Shown one piece after another: positions 17,484 to 26,474 of a DNA stretch of 64,000 nucleotides (position 1 is its first letter; every line of letters begins with the position of its first letter). The notes under the pieces were generated by a model, which searched no databases, was not told the DNA's origin, and saw nothing but the letters and a program-made list of their open reading frames with translations. Origin of the DNA: Pseudomonas alloputida (lineage in GTDB: Bacteria; Pseudomonadota; Gammaproteobacteria; Pseudomonadales; Pseudomonadaceae); the NCBI RefSeq assembly GCF_021283545.2, contig NZ_CP128540.1, forward strand, positions 1,275,501 through 1,339,500. Reading direction: 5' to 3'. Position numbers and translations under genes: made by a program.

Positions 17484-19925
17484 TTACCGCCCCGGCACCA
17501 ATGTAAGCCGCTGGTTGCCATACGCCCTGCCGAAGTTCTGCTGTTGCAGTGGCAGGCTCATGAAGCGCCCTTTGAACCAGGCATCCAACCCATCGCGGTA
17601 ATGCGCGCTGGCCGGGTTGCCGGACTGGCCGCTGCTGGTCAGTATCTGCAACGGTTCGGCCTGGCCGAAGTCGACGATCATCCGTGCCGAGGCTGGCAGA
17701 TGCGTGTCGAAGTCGCTGCCCCAGGCGAATGGTGTGAGGGCCAGGGTAGTGAAGTCGCCGCCTGCGGCAAGCGGCGAACGGCTGATCGCATCACCCAGGC
17801 CATGGTAGGCCGGTGCCGGCCAGCGGTACTGGTGCAGCTTGCCCCACTGCCAGGTGCGTCGGTCGGCCCCCAGCTGTGCGATACCGGCCTCCATTGCGCC
17901 CGCCAGGCTGCGGGCGAGGATGGCGGGCTTGTCTTCTTTTTGTGGCGTGTTGCGGTCATCCCAGAAGGGGCTGTCATCGCGGCCCAGCAGATGATCGGCC
18001 TGCGCCGAGAATGACAAACGTGCATTGCCGACGAATGCCTGCCAGGCCGGGCCAGACTCCGGGCCCAGGTCATCGAGGAAAGTCTGTCGAGCGACCTCCT
18101 GCAGGAACAACTCGTAAAGCGCGGCATCGGCCGACACCGGGCTCAGGCGGCCATCGAAGGCCTTGAGCCGGGCCAGCGTGTCGCGGGCCTTGTCGCGCTG
18201 CCCGGCGGGGAGGGCGTCGATTGCCTGCTTCAGTGGCTGGGCCATGCCGGGTGCGTCGAACATCTGCTTGAGCTTGTTGGCCAGCAAGGTCACCTGGTCG
18301 TTCTGCAGGGCCATCAGGCTGCGACTGTCGTGGCGACCGTTGCCGGCCAGCTGTGCCAGTCGTTCGGCACGCTCGGGGTAGTACCAGGTGCTGGACAGCT
18401 GCATGCCATAGCCGCGCGGCAGGCTGCGCTGGTTGGCATGGCCGATCCAGCCCGCGGGTGGGTCCTGGTCGTACGGGTGCAGCATCGGGTCGGCATAGCC
18501 GTCCCAGTCGTAACGCCCGTCCCAGCCCGGCGAGGGCAGCAGGCCCTGGCCTTCGCGGCGATTGGGGTAGCGGCCACTGACTTGCCAGCCGATGTGCTCA
18601 GGCTCGGCAAAAACGAAGTTGACGGCAGCAGCCGTCACTTCACGTGTGCTGTCGAAGGCCCGCTCCACGTTCTTGGCCCGCGTCAGGTCGAACAGGGCAT
18701 CCAGGCTGCGATCACCTTTGAACTGGGGCAGGTTCAGCGCCAGGCCCAGGCTGGCGTTTTCTGGCTGGGCCAGCAGGGTGCCGTGGCGGGTGTCGTACAT
18801 CACTTCGCGCACGGGGCGTTGGCCACGTACAAAGTAGGTTTCGCTGCGGGCGCGGGCCGGCAGCCATTTACCATCGGCCAGGTAGCTCAGCTGACTGCCT
18901 TGGCGGCGCAGCTGCTCGAGGAACAGGTCCTGATTGTCGGCCATGACCGCGCTGCTGCTCCAGGCCAGCTTGCCATTGTAGCCGGCCAGCACAATTGGCA
19001 GGCCCGGCAAGGACAGGCCGGCAACCTGGTACTTGCTGGTATTGATTTGTACCGGGCTCAAGGCCCAGGCGGCGCGGCTGTCGCTGGCCAGCAGGCTCTT
19101 GCCGCTGCGGCTGCGCTGCGGACCCAGGGCCAGGTTGGCCGACCCCGGGCTACCGAGCAGGTCGAGGTCGGCCAGCTTCTGGCTGGCAGCCGCCAGGGCT
19201 GGCAGCCCCGGCAACTGGCTGGCCAGGTTCAGGCCCTTGAGCTTGTCCACTTCCATTTCGGCCAACGGCTCGTCCGGGGCCCCGGGCAGCAACCAGGCCA
19301 GCTTGTCGCTACCGGCTTTCTGCGCCAGGGTCAGGGCGCTGAGTTCCTCTTGCAGGTTGACCGACTGACTGAACGCGTACAGGCAGAAGATCAGCGCCGA
19401 GTCTTCAGGCTTCCAGTATTCGGGGCGATAGCCACTACTGGCCAGGCCTGCTGGCAGCTTGTCGCGGTAGCGGAACAGGTAGGCGTTGACCCCGCGCGCG
19501 TACACTTCGAAGAAGCGCTTGAGCCGTGGCGATGCGTCGGCGTATTGCTGGGCGGCACTCTGCTTGAGGTTGGCGGCGCGCATGAGGCGGTCGATATCCA
19601 GCGCCTCGCTGCCGGCCAGTTCGGCCAGGCGGCCCTGGGCGAGCAGGCGCATGGCGACCATCTGTTCGATGCGGTCGCCGGCGTGCACATAGCCCAGGCT
19701 GAACAGCGCATCATGGAAGCTGCTGCTTTCGATCAGCGGCGCGCCCATGGCATTGCGCCGTACCGAAACATTCTGTGCCAAGCCTTTGAGCGGCTGCACG
19801 CCGCTGGTCGGTGGCACGCTGTCCTGATAGCCGCCCGTCTGGCAGCCGGCCAGCCCGAGCATGCCGAGCAGGGTGGCAGCGGTTGCGAACCGCAGGCGGA
19901 AGGGAGGAAAGGCGGGGGCGGCCAT
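17484..19925 (-). CDS. penicillin acylase-family lipoprotein
   Basis: 813 residues. A lipoprotein signal ends at LGLAGC with Cys28, so the protein is probably anchored in the envelope. It is an N-terminal nucleophile hydrolase precursor: an alpha part ([19 protein letters not shown]), a spacer, then the beta part likely starting at the Ser of [15 protein letters not shown], followed by [11 protein letters not shown]. The family cleaves amide bonds of penicillins, acyl-homoserine lactones or other N-acyl amines. It lacks the usual His in the DPH motif (here SDSR), so substrate and activity are uncertain. ATG at 19925 is chosen because it yields the lipoprotein signal; the frame extends 59 codons further upstream without support. 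Confidence 0.87.
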   Translation of the reverse strand: MAAPAFPPFRLRFATAATLLGMLGLAGCQTGGYQDSVPPTSGVQPLKGLAQNVSVRRNAMGAPLIESSSFHDALFSLGYVHAGDRIEQMVAMRLLAQGRLAELAGSEALDIDRLMRAANLKQSAAQQYADASPRLKRFFEVYARGVNAYLFRYRDKLPAGLASSGYRPEYWKPEDSALIFCLYAFSQSVNLQEELSALTLAQKAGSDKLAWLLPGAPDEPLAEMEVDKLKGLNLASQLPGLPALAAASQKLADLDLLGSPGSANLALGPQRSRSGKSLLASDSRAAWALSPVQINTSKYQVAGLSLPGLPIVLAGYNGKLAWSSSAVMADNQDLFLEQLRRQGSQLSYLADGKWLPARARSETYFVRGQRPVREVMYDTRHGTLLAQPENASLGLALNLPQFKGDRSLDALFDLTRAKNVERAFDSTREVTAAAVNFVFAEPEHIGWQVSGRYPNRREGQGLLPSPGWDGRYDWDGYADPMLHPYDQDPPAGWIGHANQRSLPRGYGMQLSSTWYYPERAERLAQLAGNGRHDSRSLMALQNDQVTLLANKLKQMFDAPGMAQPLKQAIDALPAGQRDKARDTLARLKAFDGRLSPVSADAALYELFLQEVARQTFLDDLGPESGPAWQAFVGNARLSFSAQADHLLGRDDSPFWDDRNTPQKEDKPAILARSLAGAMEAGIAQLGADRRTWQWGKLHQYRWPAPAYHGLGDAISRSPLAAGGDFTTLALTPFAWGSDFDTHLPASARMIVDFGQAEPLQILTSSGQSGNPASAHYRDGLDAWFKGRFMSLPLQQQNFGRAYGNQRLTLVPGR

Positions 19926-20028
19926 GGCAAGGGCTCCTGCAAGGCGAGGCTGGTTTGGAAAGGCGCTAAGGTAGTAAGCGCGCAGGCGCCGTGCAAGGTC
20001 CCAGGTCGGTTTATTTGATTGCGCCGGG

Positions 20029-21369
20029 TCAAACCTCGAAGTGCTCGGCCAAGGCGTCGGAAAAATGCGTGCAATTGATGCGCGTGTAGCGTTGGTAGTC
20101 ACGGCTCACCGCGAATGCAGAGCCGGGCATCAGCAGGATCTTGTGTTGCTCCAGTTTACGCACGAAAGGTTGCAGGTCGGGCAGGTCCGGGTGGTATACC
20201 CAGAGGAACATACCCCCTTGCGGTGCAATGTCGAACTGCCAGCCGCGCTCGAGCAGCAAGCGTTGGGTTTGCACTTGCTGGCGGATCAGGCGCTGCTGCA
20301 CGTCTTTCATGTGCCGGGCATACGTGCCATCCGACAATATGGTGTTGACGAAGCGTTCGCAAAACGCGGGGACAGCGACGCAGGTCAGCAGTTTAAGGCG
20401 TGTGAGCGGCTCGATCAGGTCTTGCGAGCAGGCAATGAACCCCACGCGCAGCGAGGCCGACAGGCATTTGGAGAAGCTGCCGATGTAGATAACCCGGTCA
20501 AGGTTGTCCAGCTCGGCAAAGGTCTGGCGCACAGCAGGGCTGAAGTCCCCATAAACGTCGTCCTCGACCACGAAGAACTCGTGCTCCACCGCCAGGCGCA
20601 GGACGCTGAAGGCGTTGTGCGGGCTGATGTTGCTGCCGGTCGGGTTGTGGAAGGTGCTGTTGCAGAAAAACGCCTTGACCTTGTGCCTGGCCAGGTGGCT
20701 TCTCATTTCTTCCACGTCCGGCCCGTCCTGGGTCCGCCGAATGCCGACGACGTGTCCGCCAGCCAGTTGGATCAGCTTGATCAGGTTGCCGTTGCCCGGC
20801 TCGTCGACGAACACGTGGTCGCCCGGTTTGATCAGCAACCGTGCAACCAGGTCCAGGCCTTGCGTGGCCCCCAGTGTGGTCAGCAACTGGTTGGGGCGGA
20901 CTTCGACACGGGTTAGCCGTTTCATGTGCACGCACAGCTGTTTGCGCATGGGCAGGTATCCCTGGATGTCGCCGTACTCTGCCAGCGAGCTCTGCTCCAG
21001 CCGCGCCGTGCGACGAATCGCCTTGGCCAGCAGTTCGGTGTCGCGCCACGCTGGGGGCAGCCAGCCGCTGCCCAGCTTGGTGAAGTGCTGGCCGCCCTGC
21101 AGCAGCCGGAACAGCGGGTCGCCGGCCATGCATTCGGGTTCGTGAATCACGCTGGTTTGCCGGGCGCGGTTTGCCACGAAGTAGCCTCGCCCGGGTGATG
21201 CCGTCAACACACCTTCGCTGACCAGCTGGGCGTAGGCCGACACGACGTCGTGGTAACTGAAGTCCACTGCAGCGGTCAGCTTGCGGATGGAGGGCATGCG
21301 TTGCCCGGGCAACCACTCGCCTGCATCCAGGCGTTGTTTCAAAAGGTGATGAAGGCTGCAGGGGATCAT
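20029..21369 (-). CDS. MocR-type transcriptional regulator (GntR HTH + aminotransferase domain)
   Basis: 446 residues. A winged helix-turn-helix of the GntR type (about 1-70; [29 protein letters not shown]) is fused to a fold-type I PLP aminotransferase domain. The PLP-binding Lys is in [25 protein letters not shown] and VEDDVYGDF are typical. MocR proteins sense PLP adducts of amino acids or amines and usually control the divergent genes. Here these are four genes of amino-acid chemistry starting near 21.5 kb, so this is very likely their regulator. Start ATG at 21369. Confidence 0.92.
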   Translation of the reverse strand: MIPCSLHHLLKQRLDAGEWLPGQRMPSIRKLTAAVDFSYHDVVSAYAQLVSEGVLTASPGRGYFVANRARQTSVIHEPECMAGDPLFRLLQGGQHFTKLGSGWLPPAWRDTELLAKAIRRTARLEQSSLAEYGDIQGYLPMRKQLCVHMKRLTRVEVRPNQLLTTLGATQGLDLVARLLIKPGDHVFVDEPGNGNLIKLIQLAGGHVVGIRRTQDGPDVEEMRSHLARHKVKAFFCNSTFHNPTGSNISPHNAFSVLRLAVEHEFFVVEDDVYGDFSPAVRQTFAELDNLDRVIYIGSFSKCLSASLRVGFIACSQDLIEPLTRLKLLTCVAVPAFCERFVNTILSDGTYARHMKDVQQRLIRQQVQTQRLLLERGWQFDIAPQGGMFLWVYHPDLPDLQPFVRKLEQHKILLMPGSAFAVSRDYQRYTRINCTHFSDALAEHFEV

Positions 21370-21382
21370 GGCAGGTCCGAAA

Positions 21383-21413
21383 CCGTTAGAAAAAAAAGCC
21401 TAACAGTTAACGG
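21383..21413. promoter_or_regulatory. candidate MocR operator in the divergent promoter region
   Basis: CCGTTA at 21383-21388 and TAACGG at 21408-21413 form an inverted repeat 19 bases apart; an inner copy of the same word (CTAAC at about 21400) lies between them. The region separates the MocR gene from its likely target genes. Widely spaced half-sites are known for MocR regulators, but this assignment is inference. Confidence 0.4.
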
Positions 21414-21541
21414 AAATGCTTGTCGACTGTTCGTTTGCAAATGGCCAGCACATGCCAATATCCCTGTGTCGGAACTTTCGGCTGCCAACAAAGGCGGCAC
21501 TTTTAGCGTCTGTGCAGACCAGACAACTGGATATCAAGCCC

Positions 21542-22255
21542 ATGCACCCAATGGACATGCAATCAGCCGTCATTGCCAGGCTTCCTGTCCCTGACGAACT
21601 GGAGTCATTCAAAGTTGTAAAGAATCTTGTGACCTCGGCTTTATTGGAGTGTTGTTCAATCGTCGAGTTCGAAGCACTGAAAGAAACACCGATCATAGAA
21701 ACTGTGACTGAACAGGCACATGCCGATTTACAGGCATTTGCCATGAAAGATCCGGCTGCCGGCCGCGACCTGGTATTCATTGCAAAAACCTACACCTCTT
21801 ATTCTGCGGTTTTGCATTATCGGCTTGCCCATTGGATTTACAACAATAGCGCCGCGACCTACGGCGCCGGCGGTCAATGCCTGGCCGCCATGATCTCCAG
21901 GCGCGGAAAAATGCTTTCGGGGGCGGAGATCCATTTCCGCAGCCGCATTGGTGCGCGCTTCATCATCGATCACGGCATGGGCACCGTCATTGGTGAAACG
22001 TCGACCATTGGTGACGATTGCTACGTGCTTGGCGGCGTAACCCTGGGCGCCCGCGGTATCAGTGACAACCCCTCGAGCCCCAGGCATCCGACGTTGGGTA
22101 ACCGGGTGCAGATCGGCGCTTTCGCCAGTGTGCTGGGCGCAATTCATGTCGGTGACGGTGCGTTTATCGGGCCGGGCTGCATTGTTACCAAAGACGTCCC
22201 GGCCGCTGCCCGGGTACAGGTTAAAACATCATTGCAGGTGGTATTGGAATCATGA
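21542..22255 (+). CDS. serine O-acetyltransferase-like enzyme
   Basis: 237 residues from ATG 21542. The C-terminal left-handed beta-helix has hexapeptide repeats (IHFRSRIGARFIIDHGMGTV, IGDDCYVLGGVTLGA, VGDGAFIGPGCIVTKDVP) and the CysE-type active-site region FIIDHGMGTVIGET with Asp-His. The N-terminal part (FIAKTYTSYSAVLHYRLAHW) resembles the CysE helical domain. It probably makes O-acetylserine from serine and acetyl-CoA. The start is uncertain: the frame is open from 21416 and no clear ribosome site precedes any ATG. The first 300 bases are AT-richer than the surroundings. The stop overlaps the next start (ATGA). Confidence 0.83.
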   Translation: MHPMDMQSAVIARLPVPDELESFKVVKNLVTSALLECCSIVEFEALKETPIIETVTEQAHADLQAFAMKDPAAGRDLVFIAKTYTSYSAVLHYRLAHWIYNNSAATYGAGGQCLAAMISRRGKMLSGAEIHFRSRIGARFIIDHGMGTVIGETSTIGDDCYVLGGVTLGARGISDNPSSPRHPTLGNRVQIGAFASVLGAIHVGDGAFIGPGCIVTKDVPAAARVQVKTSLQVVLES

Positions 22256-23040
22256 ACGCTCTGAACTACGAAGTTTTAAGAAATACCGAGAAACTGTATT
22301 ACAAAGACCAGTATTTGGCGGGCGCGAATACGCAAGTAGCGCGGGTGCACAGTGACGGCATCGAGTTGCTGAGTACGGTGGCCTATCCAGAAGGGGGCGG
22401 CCAGGAAGCGGACTTCGGCACCATTGAATTACCGGTGGGTACCGTGCGATTCGTCTGGGTTAAAAAACTCTACGGTAGCCCTATTCGCCTGGAAGGTTTC
22501 AAAGGTGGAAAACTGGGCGGCATCATTATTCACAGCCTGCACCCTGATGATTTGCACTTGCTGGATGAAGTCACCGTAGGCATGCCGGCCCGCGTCACTA
22601 TCGATATCGAACGGCGCGAACGGCTGACGTTGTCTCACAGTGCCAGCCACTTCCTGTATGCCGCCGCCATCGGGCTGCGTGAAGAATTGAAGCAATGGAC
22701 TATCGGCTGCCATATCAAGGAGGACACGGCACGTTTCGACTTCCTGGTCGAGGACGCGTTCACGGCTGAAGACGTACTTGAAATAGAACGACGGGCGAAT
22801 GAACTGATCGGCTGCGATGCGCCCATCGAGCACTACGCGGTTCAAGGCCTGGAAGACGCGCGTTTGTGGACCTACAACGGCATCGAAATCCCGTGCGGTG
22901 GCACGCACCTCGATTCACCTAGGCGCATCGGGCGCCTTGGCGTCAAGCGCAAACGCCTGGGTAAAGGCAAGGAACGGCTGATCTGCGTGTTCCCCGAGGC
23001 CGAAATCGACCTGTCCACTTATCACGAGCACGCATTATGA
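22252..23040 (+). CDS. AlaX-like trans-editing protein (aminoacyl-tRNA deacylase)
   Basis: 262 residues. An N-terminal OB-type part with the AlaRS/AlaX glycine motif YPEGGGQEADFG is followed by the editing domain with zinc ligands HSASH (HxxxH) and CGGTH (CxxxH). Free-standing AlaX proteins hydrolyse mischarged Ser- or Gly-tRNA-Ala. In this operon of amino-acid biosynthesis and export genes it more likely protects translation against the product by clearing mischarged tRNA; this is inference. Its stop overlaps the MFS start by four bases. Alternatives are housekeeping proofreading or use of the fold as a biosynthetic hydrolase. Confidence 0.88.
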   Translation: MNALNYEVLRNTEKLYYKDQYLAGANTQVARVHSDGIELLSTVAYPEGGGQEADFGTIELPVGTVRFVWVKKLYGSPIRLEGFKGGKLGGIIIHSLHPDDLHLLDEVTVGMPARVTIDIERRERLTLSHSASHFLYAAAIGLREELKQWTIGCHIKEDTARFDFLVEDAFTAEDVLEIERRANELIGCDAPIEHYAVQGLEDARLWTYNGIEIPCGGTHLDSPRRIGRLGVKRKRLGKGKERLICVFPEAEIDLSTYHEHAL

Positions 23041-24248
23041 ACAGCACGTTACCGCGGCGCACGTACCTGTACTTCACGGCACAGTCGATCAACCTGACGA
23101 CTGCCGTGATGTCGGTGACGATGGCGGCCATTGTCGGGGCTGCGCTGGCGCCTGATGCCGCATGGTCCACGGTGCCGTACGGGTTCCAGTTTCTGTGCCT
23201 GATGCTGGCAACTTATCCGGTCTCCAGGCTGATGAGCCGTATCGGCCGTAAAAAGGCGTTCATGCTGGGCGCGATTCCCCTGGCGCTGTCTGGCGTCAGC
23301 GGCTTTCTGGCGGTGGAGCACCAGCATTTTCCAACGCTGGTCCTCAGCCACTCTGCATTGGGTGTGTACATCGCGTTCGCCAACTTCAACCGGTTCGCGG
23401 CAACCGACAATCTTTCCCAGGCCTTGAAGCCCAAGGCGCTTTCGCTGGTCGTGGCGGGCGGGGTCATCGCGGCTGTCGTCGGGCCGACGCTTACCGAGTG
23501 GCTGCGTGACGTGGGTGGCTACCCACTGTTTTCGCTGTGTTATGCCGCGTTTGTCGGCCTGGCGTTGCTTTCATTGTTGATTGCGCTGTGCCTGCCCAAC
23601 GATGCCGGTATGGCCAGAGCGGTCAACAGCGCAGCAAAGCCGGCCAGTGTCCGTGCCGAGCCGGCAGGCCCGAGCGTGGTTGTGGCAATGGCTGTCGCTG
23701 CCCTGGGCTACGGGATCATGAACCTGCTGATGATCCAGGCCTCGATGCACATGAAACACATGCACGAGGACTTCACTGACGTCCGTCTGGCGATCCAGTG
23801 GCATGTGATTGCCATGTTTGCCCCGTCGTTCTTCACCGGCGCCATCATCCAGCGGCTGGGTATCAAGACCACCATTTGCGCGGGCCTGGCCCTGTTGATC
23901 GGTTGCTCGGCGATGAATATCTGGTCGCACAGCTACGCCATGATGACCCTGGCACTGATTGCCCTCGGGCTGGGCTGGAACCTCACTTACGTAGGCGGAG
24001 GTGCCTTGCTGGCCCAGTCGCTGCAGAACAGCCCGGCAGCGATGCAGATGCAGGGCAAGAACGACTTGGCCATTGCCATTTTTGCCACCCTCGGCGCATT
24101 CAGCCCTTCGCTGTTGCTCAGCTCGGTCGGCTGGGACGGTACCAACGCCATCTGCATGGTCCTCTGCCTGGGGCTGCTGGTTGCCACTGCCGGCCTGCTG
24201 CAGAACAAGGTCGGCCTGCAAACTTCAATGGAAGGTAGCCGCAAATGA
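23037..24248 (+). CDS. MFS transporter
   Basis: 403 residues, about 12 membrane helices. The loop after helix 2 has the MFS A-motif (SRLMSRIGRKKAFM), and a long polar central loop (about residues 195-220) separates two six-helix halves. It lies between the tRNA-editing and PLP-enzyme genes with four-base overlaps on both sides, so it belongs to the same transcript. By context it probably exports the pathway product or a related amino acid. Import of a precursor is the alternative. Substrate cannot be read from the sequence. Confidence 0.9.
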   Translation: MNSTLPRRTYLYFTAQSINLTTAVMSVTMAAIVGAALAPDAAWSTVPYGFQFLCLMLATYPVSRLMSRIGRKKAFMLGAIPLALSGVSGFLAVEHQHFPTLVLSHSALGVYIAFANFNRFAATDNLSQALKPKALSLVVAGGVIAAVVGPTLTEWLRDVGGYPLFSLCYAAFVGLALLSLLIALCLPNDAGMARAVNSAAKPASVRAEPAGPSVVVAMAVAALGYGIMNLLMIQASMHMKHMHEDFTDVRLAIQWHVIAMFAPSFFTGAIIQRLGIKTTICAGLALLIGCSAMNIWSHSYAMMTLALIALGLGWNLTYVGGGALLAQSLQNSPAAMQMQGKNDLAIAIFATLGAFSPSLLLSSVGWDGTNAICMVLCLGLLVATAGLLQNKVGLQTSMEGSRK

Positions 24249-25147
24249 GCGAGCTCATAAGTGTCAGCGATCGTATCTACACCAAGCTGGAAATGAACAA
24301 CCCGGGCGGTAGCCACAAATATCGGGCGGCGCGGCGGATCGTCGAACATGCCGTGCGCAAGGGTGAGATCATTCCCGGGGTGACGACCGTCATCGAAAAA
24401 ACCGGTGGCAGCTTCGGCTTTGGCTTGCTGGCGGCCTGCCACAAGTACCAGGTCGCCGTAGAGCTGGCGGTGGGGCTGAGCTTCAGCCAGACCAAGCGGG
24501 ATCTGCTGGAGTGTTTCGGTGCCCGACTGATCGGCAAGGAAATGCTGATGGCCGGTGCCACACCCAAGGACGTGGTGATGCATCACCTGGATAACCAGGC
24601 CGCGCTGGGCAAGTCATACTTCTACACCGACCAGTTCAACAACCCGGTGGGCATCGAAGCCCATCGTTATCAGACCGCCAGTGAACTGGCCGTGCAACTG
24701 ACCAACGCCGGGGCAGGGCGGCAGATCCTGTTCGTGGGCTGTGCGGGTACTGGCGCCAGTTTCACGGGTATCACCCTGGGGCTGAAGGACCATGGCTTCG
24801 ACGTGTCGACGGTACTGGTCGATCCCAATGGCTGCGATTCGAGGGCTGGCGTGTTCGCCGACCATCGTTTTGAAGGCATGGCCGTGGGCGTTTGCCCGCC
24901 GTTCATGGACTGGTCGCTGGTGGACGAGCGGGCCCAGGTGCAACATGCAGAAATGCTGGCCGCACAGCGCTGGTTCTACATGCAGAGTGGCATTTTCGTC
25001 GGTAATACAGCCGCTGCCTGCCTGGCAGTTGCCCAGCGCATGGCCCAGCACCCGCGGTATGTCGAGACCACCCTGGTGACCATCGCCTATGATGCCGGCC
25101 TCTGGTACCAGGACCTGTTGGGGGCAAACCGGCGAAAGGCCGCGTAG
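24245..25147 (+). CDS. cysteine synthase-like PLP enzyme with altered substrate loop
   Basis: 300 residues, fold-type II PLP family (CysK/CBS). The Schiff-base Lys is K25 in NNPGGSHKYRAA. The phosphate-binding Gly loop is GCAGTGASFTG. Unusual points: the N-terminus lacks the first 15-20 residues of CysK with the GNTPL segment. The SGNTG loop that binds the substrate carboxylate reads KTGGSFGFG. The C-terminal Ser near the PLP ring nitrogen (PSSG in CysK) is replaced (IAYDAG). It therefore probably performs a beta-replacement on O-acetylserine with a nucleophile other than sulfide. It is the last gene of the four-gene operon; a REP pair follows. Confidence 0.87.
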   Translation: MSELISVSDRIYTKLEMNNPGGSHKYRAARRIVEHAVRKGEIIPGVTTVIEKTGGSFGFGLLAACHKYQVAVELAVGLSFSQTKRDLLECFGARLIGKEMLMAGATPKDVVMHHLDNQAALGKSYFYTDQFNNPVGIEAHRYQTASELAVQLTNAGAGRQILFVGCAGTGASFTGITLGLKDHGFDVSTVLVDPNGCDSRAGVFADHRFEGMAVGVCPPFMDWSLVDERAQVQHAEMLAAQRWFYMQSGIFVGNTAAACLAVAQRMAQHPRYVETTLVTIAYDAGLWYQDLLGANRRKAA

Positions 25148-25187
25148 CCACCTGTGTCAGGCTCATGATCCAGAGGCTGGCACGGAA

Positions 25188-25276
25188 ACTGTGGGAGCGG
25201 GCAAGCCCGCGAAGCAGGCGACGCGGTGGATGGCACGGGCTTCGCCCGTGTTCGCGGGCGCGCCCGCTCCCACAGT
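25188..25276. repeat. inverted REP pair (REPIN)
   Basis: A REP copy at 25188-25214 (CTGTGGGAGCGGGCAAGCCC...) and a reverse-complement copy at 25251-25276 (...GCCCGCTCCCACAG) enclose about 36 bases. The whole can fold into one long hairpin, the arrangement of REPINs mobilised by RAYT transposases. It separates the amino-acid operon (+) from the SEC-C operon (-). Confidence 0.88.
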
Positions 25277-25314
25277 GTTCGAGCCATCTCTCAGATTTTT
25301 ATCGCGTCAGTCGA

Positions 25315-25512
25315 TCAGGCGCCGTGGCACTTCTTGTACTTCTTCTCGCTACCGCACGGGCACGGGTCGTTACGGCCAACGTCCTTCAGGGCGTTGCGTA
25401 CCGGCTCCTGGTGGCCGTGGTTGCAGTGCGGGCCGTGTACATGGCCGTGGTCGTGGTGGTGATCATGGCCATGGTTGCAGTCAGGGCCATGAACGTGGGG
25501 TTGTTGGGACAT
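25315..25512 (-). CDS. small His-rich SEC-C motif protein
   Basis: 65 residues. The N-terminal half is a His/Asp/Gly run ([20 protein letters not shown]) with two CNHGH units likely to bind metal ions. The C-terminal half is a SEC-C zinc motif, [19 protein letters not shown], as in SecA and YchJ. It lies seven bases after the LEA-type gene and ends the four-gene operon. It may handle zinc or another divalent metal; no measured role is known to me. Start ATG at 25512. Confidence 0.8.
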   Translation of the reverse strand: MSQQPHVHGPDCNHGHDHHHDHGHVHGPHCNHGHQEPVRNALKDVGRNDPCPCGSEKKYKKCHGA

Positions 25513-25519
25513 TGCAGGG

Positions 25520-25993
25520 TCACTCCGGTATGTAATCGTCGGGGATTATCTCACCACTGCGCGAGATGTGCAGGTCCCGATGGATGAGCAACCCGGTCGC
25601 CAGTTCGCCCTGCAGGGAGTAACGCAGCGGCTGCTTGCTTCTGAGCAGCTTGGCCAGTGGCTTCAGGTGCTGCCACAGGTTGGTTCGTGCGGTGATCTTG
25701 AAAGTGCGCCGTGCATGCCCGCCCACGCTGCGCCATACGCTGGCTTCATCCTGCACCAGTAGCAGGTCATTGAGGCGTATTGCATACGACACGTTGCGAA
25801 TGAACAGGCGGCTGTCATTGGGGTTGTCGACCCGCAGGTGCAAGACGAACTCCTGTTCCAGCAACCTGGCCTTGACCGTTTCGACCTCGACCAGATGCAC
25901 TTCGGGCTCGCGCCAGTCCTCGCCCCAACTGGCACAGCCCGTCAGCCATGCCAGCAGCGCACCGAGCAGTAGCAGACGGGTGCGCTTGATCAT
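25520..25993 (-). CDS. LEA type 2 (WHy domain) lipoprotein
   Basis: 157 residues. The lipoprotein signal [20 protein letters not shown] has a lipobox Cys at 20. The mature part resembles the LEA-14/WHy beta-sandwich ([38 protein letters not shown]). Such proteins are linked to desiccation or envelope stress, with little direct evidence in Pseudomonas. I chose ATG at 25993, which gives the signal peptide and has GGGAG upstream; the frame extends ten codons further into ychJ. Two bases separate it from the ychJ stop. Confidence 0.85.
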   Translation of the reverse strand: MIKRTRLLLLGALLAWLTGCASWGEDWREPEVHLVEVETVKARLLEQEFVLHLRVDNPNDSRLFIRNVSYAIRLNDLLLVQDEASVWRSVGGHARRTFKITARTNLWQHLKPLAKLLRSKQPLRYSLQGELATGLLIHRDLHISRSGEIIPDDYIPE

Positions 25994-25995
25994 GT

Positions 25996-26472
25996 TCAGC
26001 TCCCTACGTAGCTGGCGCAGCATTTCTTGAATTTGTGCCCGCTGGCGCAGGGGCAGGGGTCGTTGCGCCCGGCCTTCAGCCCGACCGTTGGGTCGATGAA
26101 GTACCAGCGACCGGCATGCTGGACGAAGGCCGAGCGTTCGCGGTGCTGATGATCGCCGTCTTGGTCGTGCCAGCGCGCGGTGAAGGTGACGAAGCTGTGC
26201 TCGGGTTGGCCGCCCAGCACTTCTGCGCTTTCCACCTCCAGGCCCAGCCAGGTGCTCTGTGCACTCCAGTCGGCCATGGCAGCACGGTCCAGGCCGGCTT
26301 GCTGGGCTGGTAGGGTGGTGGCTACCAGGTAGTCGACCAGGCCCAGCACGTAGGCACTGTAGCGTGAGCGCATCAGGGCCTGGGCATCCGGTGCCGGGGT
26401 ACCGGCATGGTAATGCCCGCAGCAGGCGTCAAGCAGGTTGCCACTGCCACAAGGGCAGACCGAGACACTCAT
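25996..26472 (-). CDS. YchJ-family SEC-C protein
   Basis: 158 residues. It has SEC-C zinc motifs at both ends: [17 protein letters not shown] at the N-terminus and [18 protein letters not shown] at the C-terminus. Between them is an NTF2-like domain ([37 protein letters not shown]). This is the full YchJ/UPF0225 layout. Molecular function is unknown. Three ATGs stand close together at 26472, 26475 and 26481; I use the innermost, adjoining the stop of the upstream gene. It is the second gene of the operon with DUF6231, the LEA-type lipoprotein and the His-rich SEC-C protein. Confidence 0.9.
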   Translation of the reverse strand: MSVSVCPCGSGNLLDACCGHYHAGTPAPDAQALMRSRYSAYVLGLVDYLVATTLPAQQAGLDRAAMADWSAQSTWLGLEVESAEVLGGQPEHSFVTFTARWHDQDGDHQHRERSAFVQHAGRWYFIDPTVGLKAGRNDPCPCASGHKFKKCCASYVGS

Positions 26473-26474
26473 CA

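Noticed and set aside
18330..20018. 562-codon plus-strand frame opposite the penicillin-acylase gene
   Set aside because: It has no recognisable motif, is Gln/Ala/Gly-rich as expected for an antisense shadow, and the minus-strand gene has a signal peptide and family motifs.
21416..21541. N-terminal extension of the serine acetyltransferase frame to 21416
   Set aside because: The 42 extra residues do not resemble a CysE N-terminus and cover the likely promoter region. I kept the start at 21542, with low certainty.
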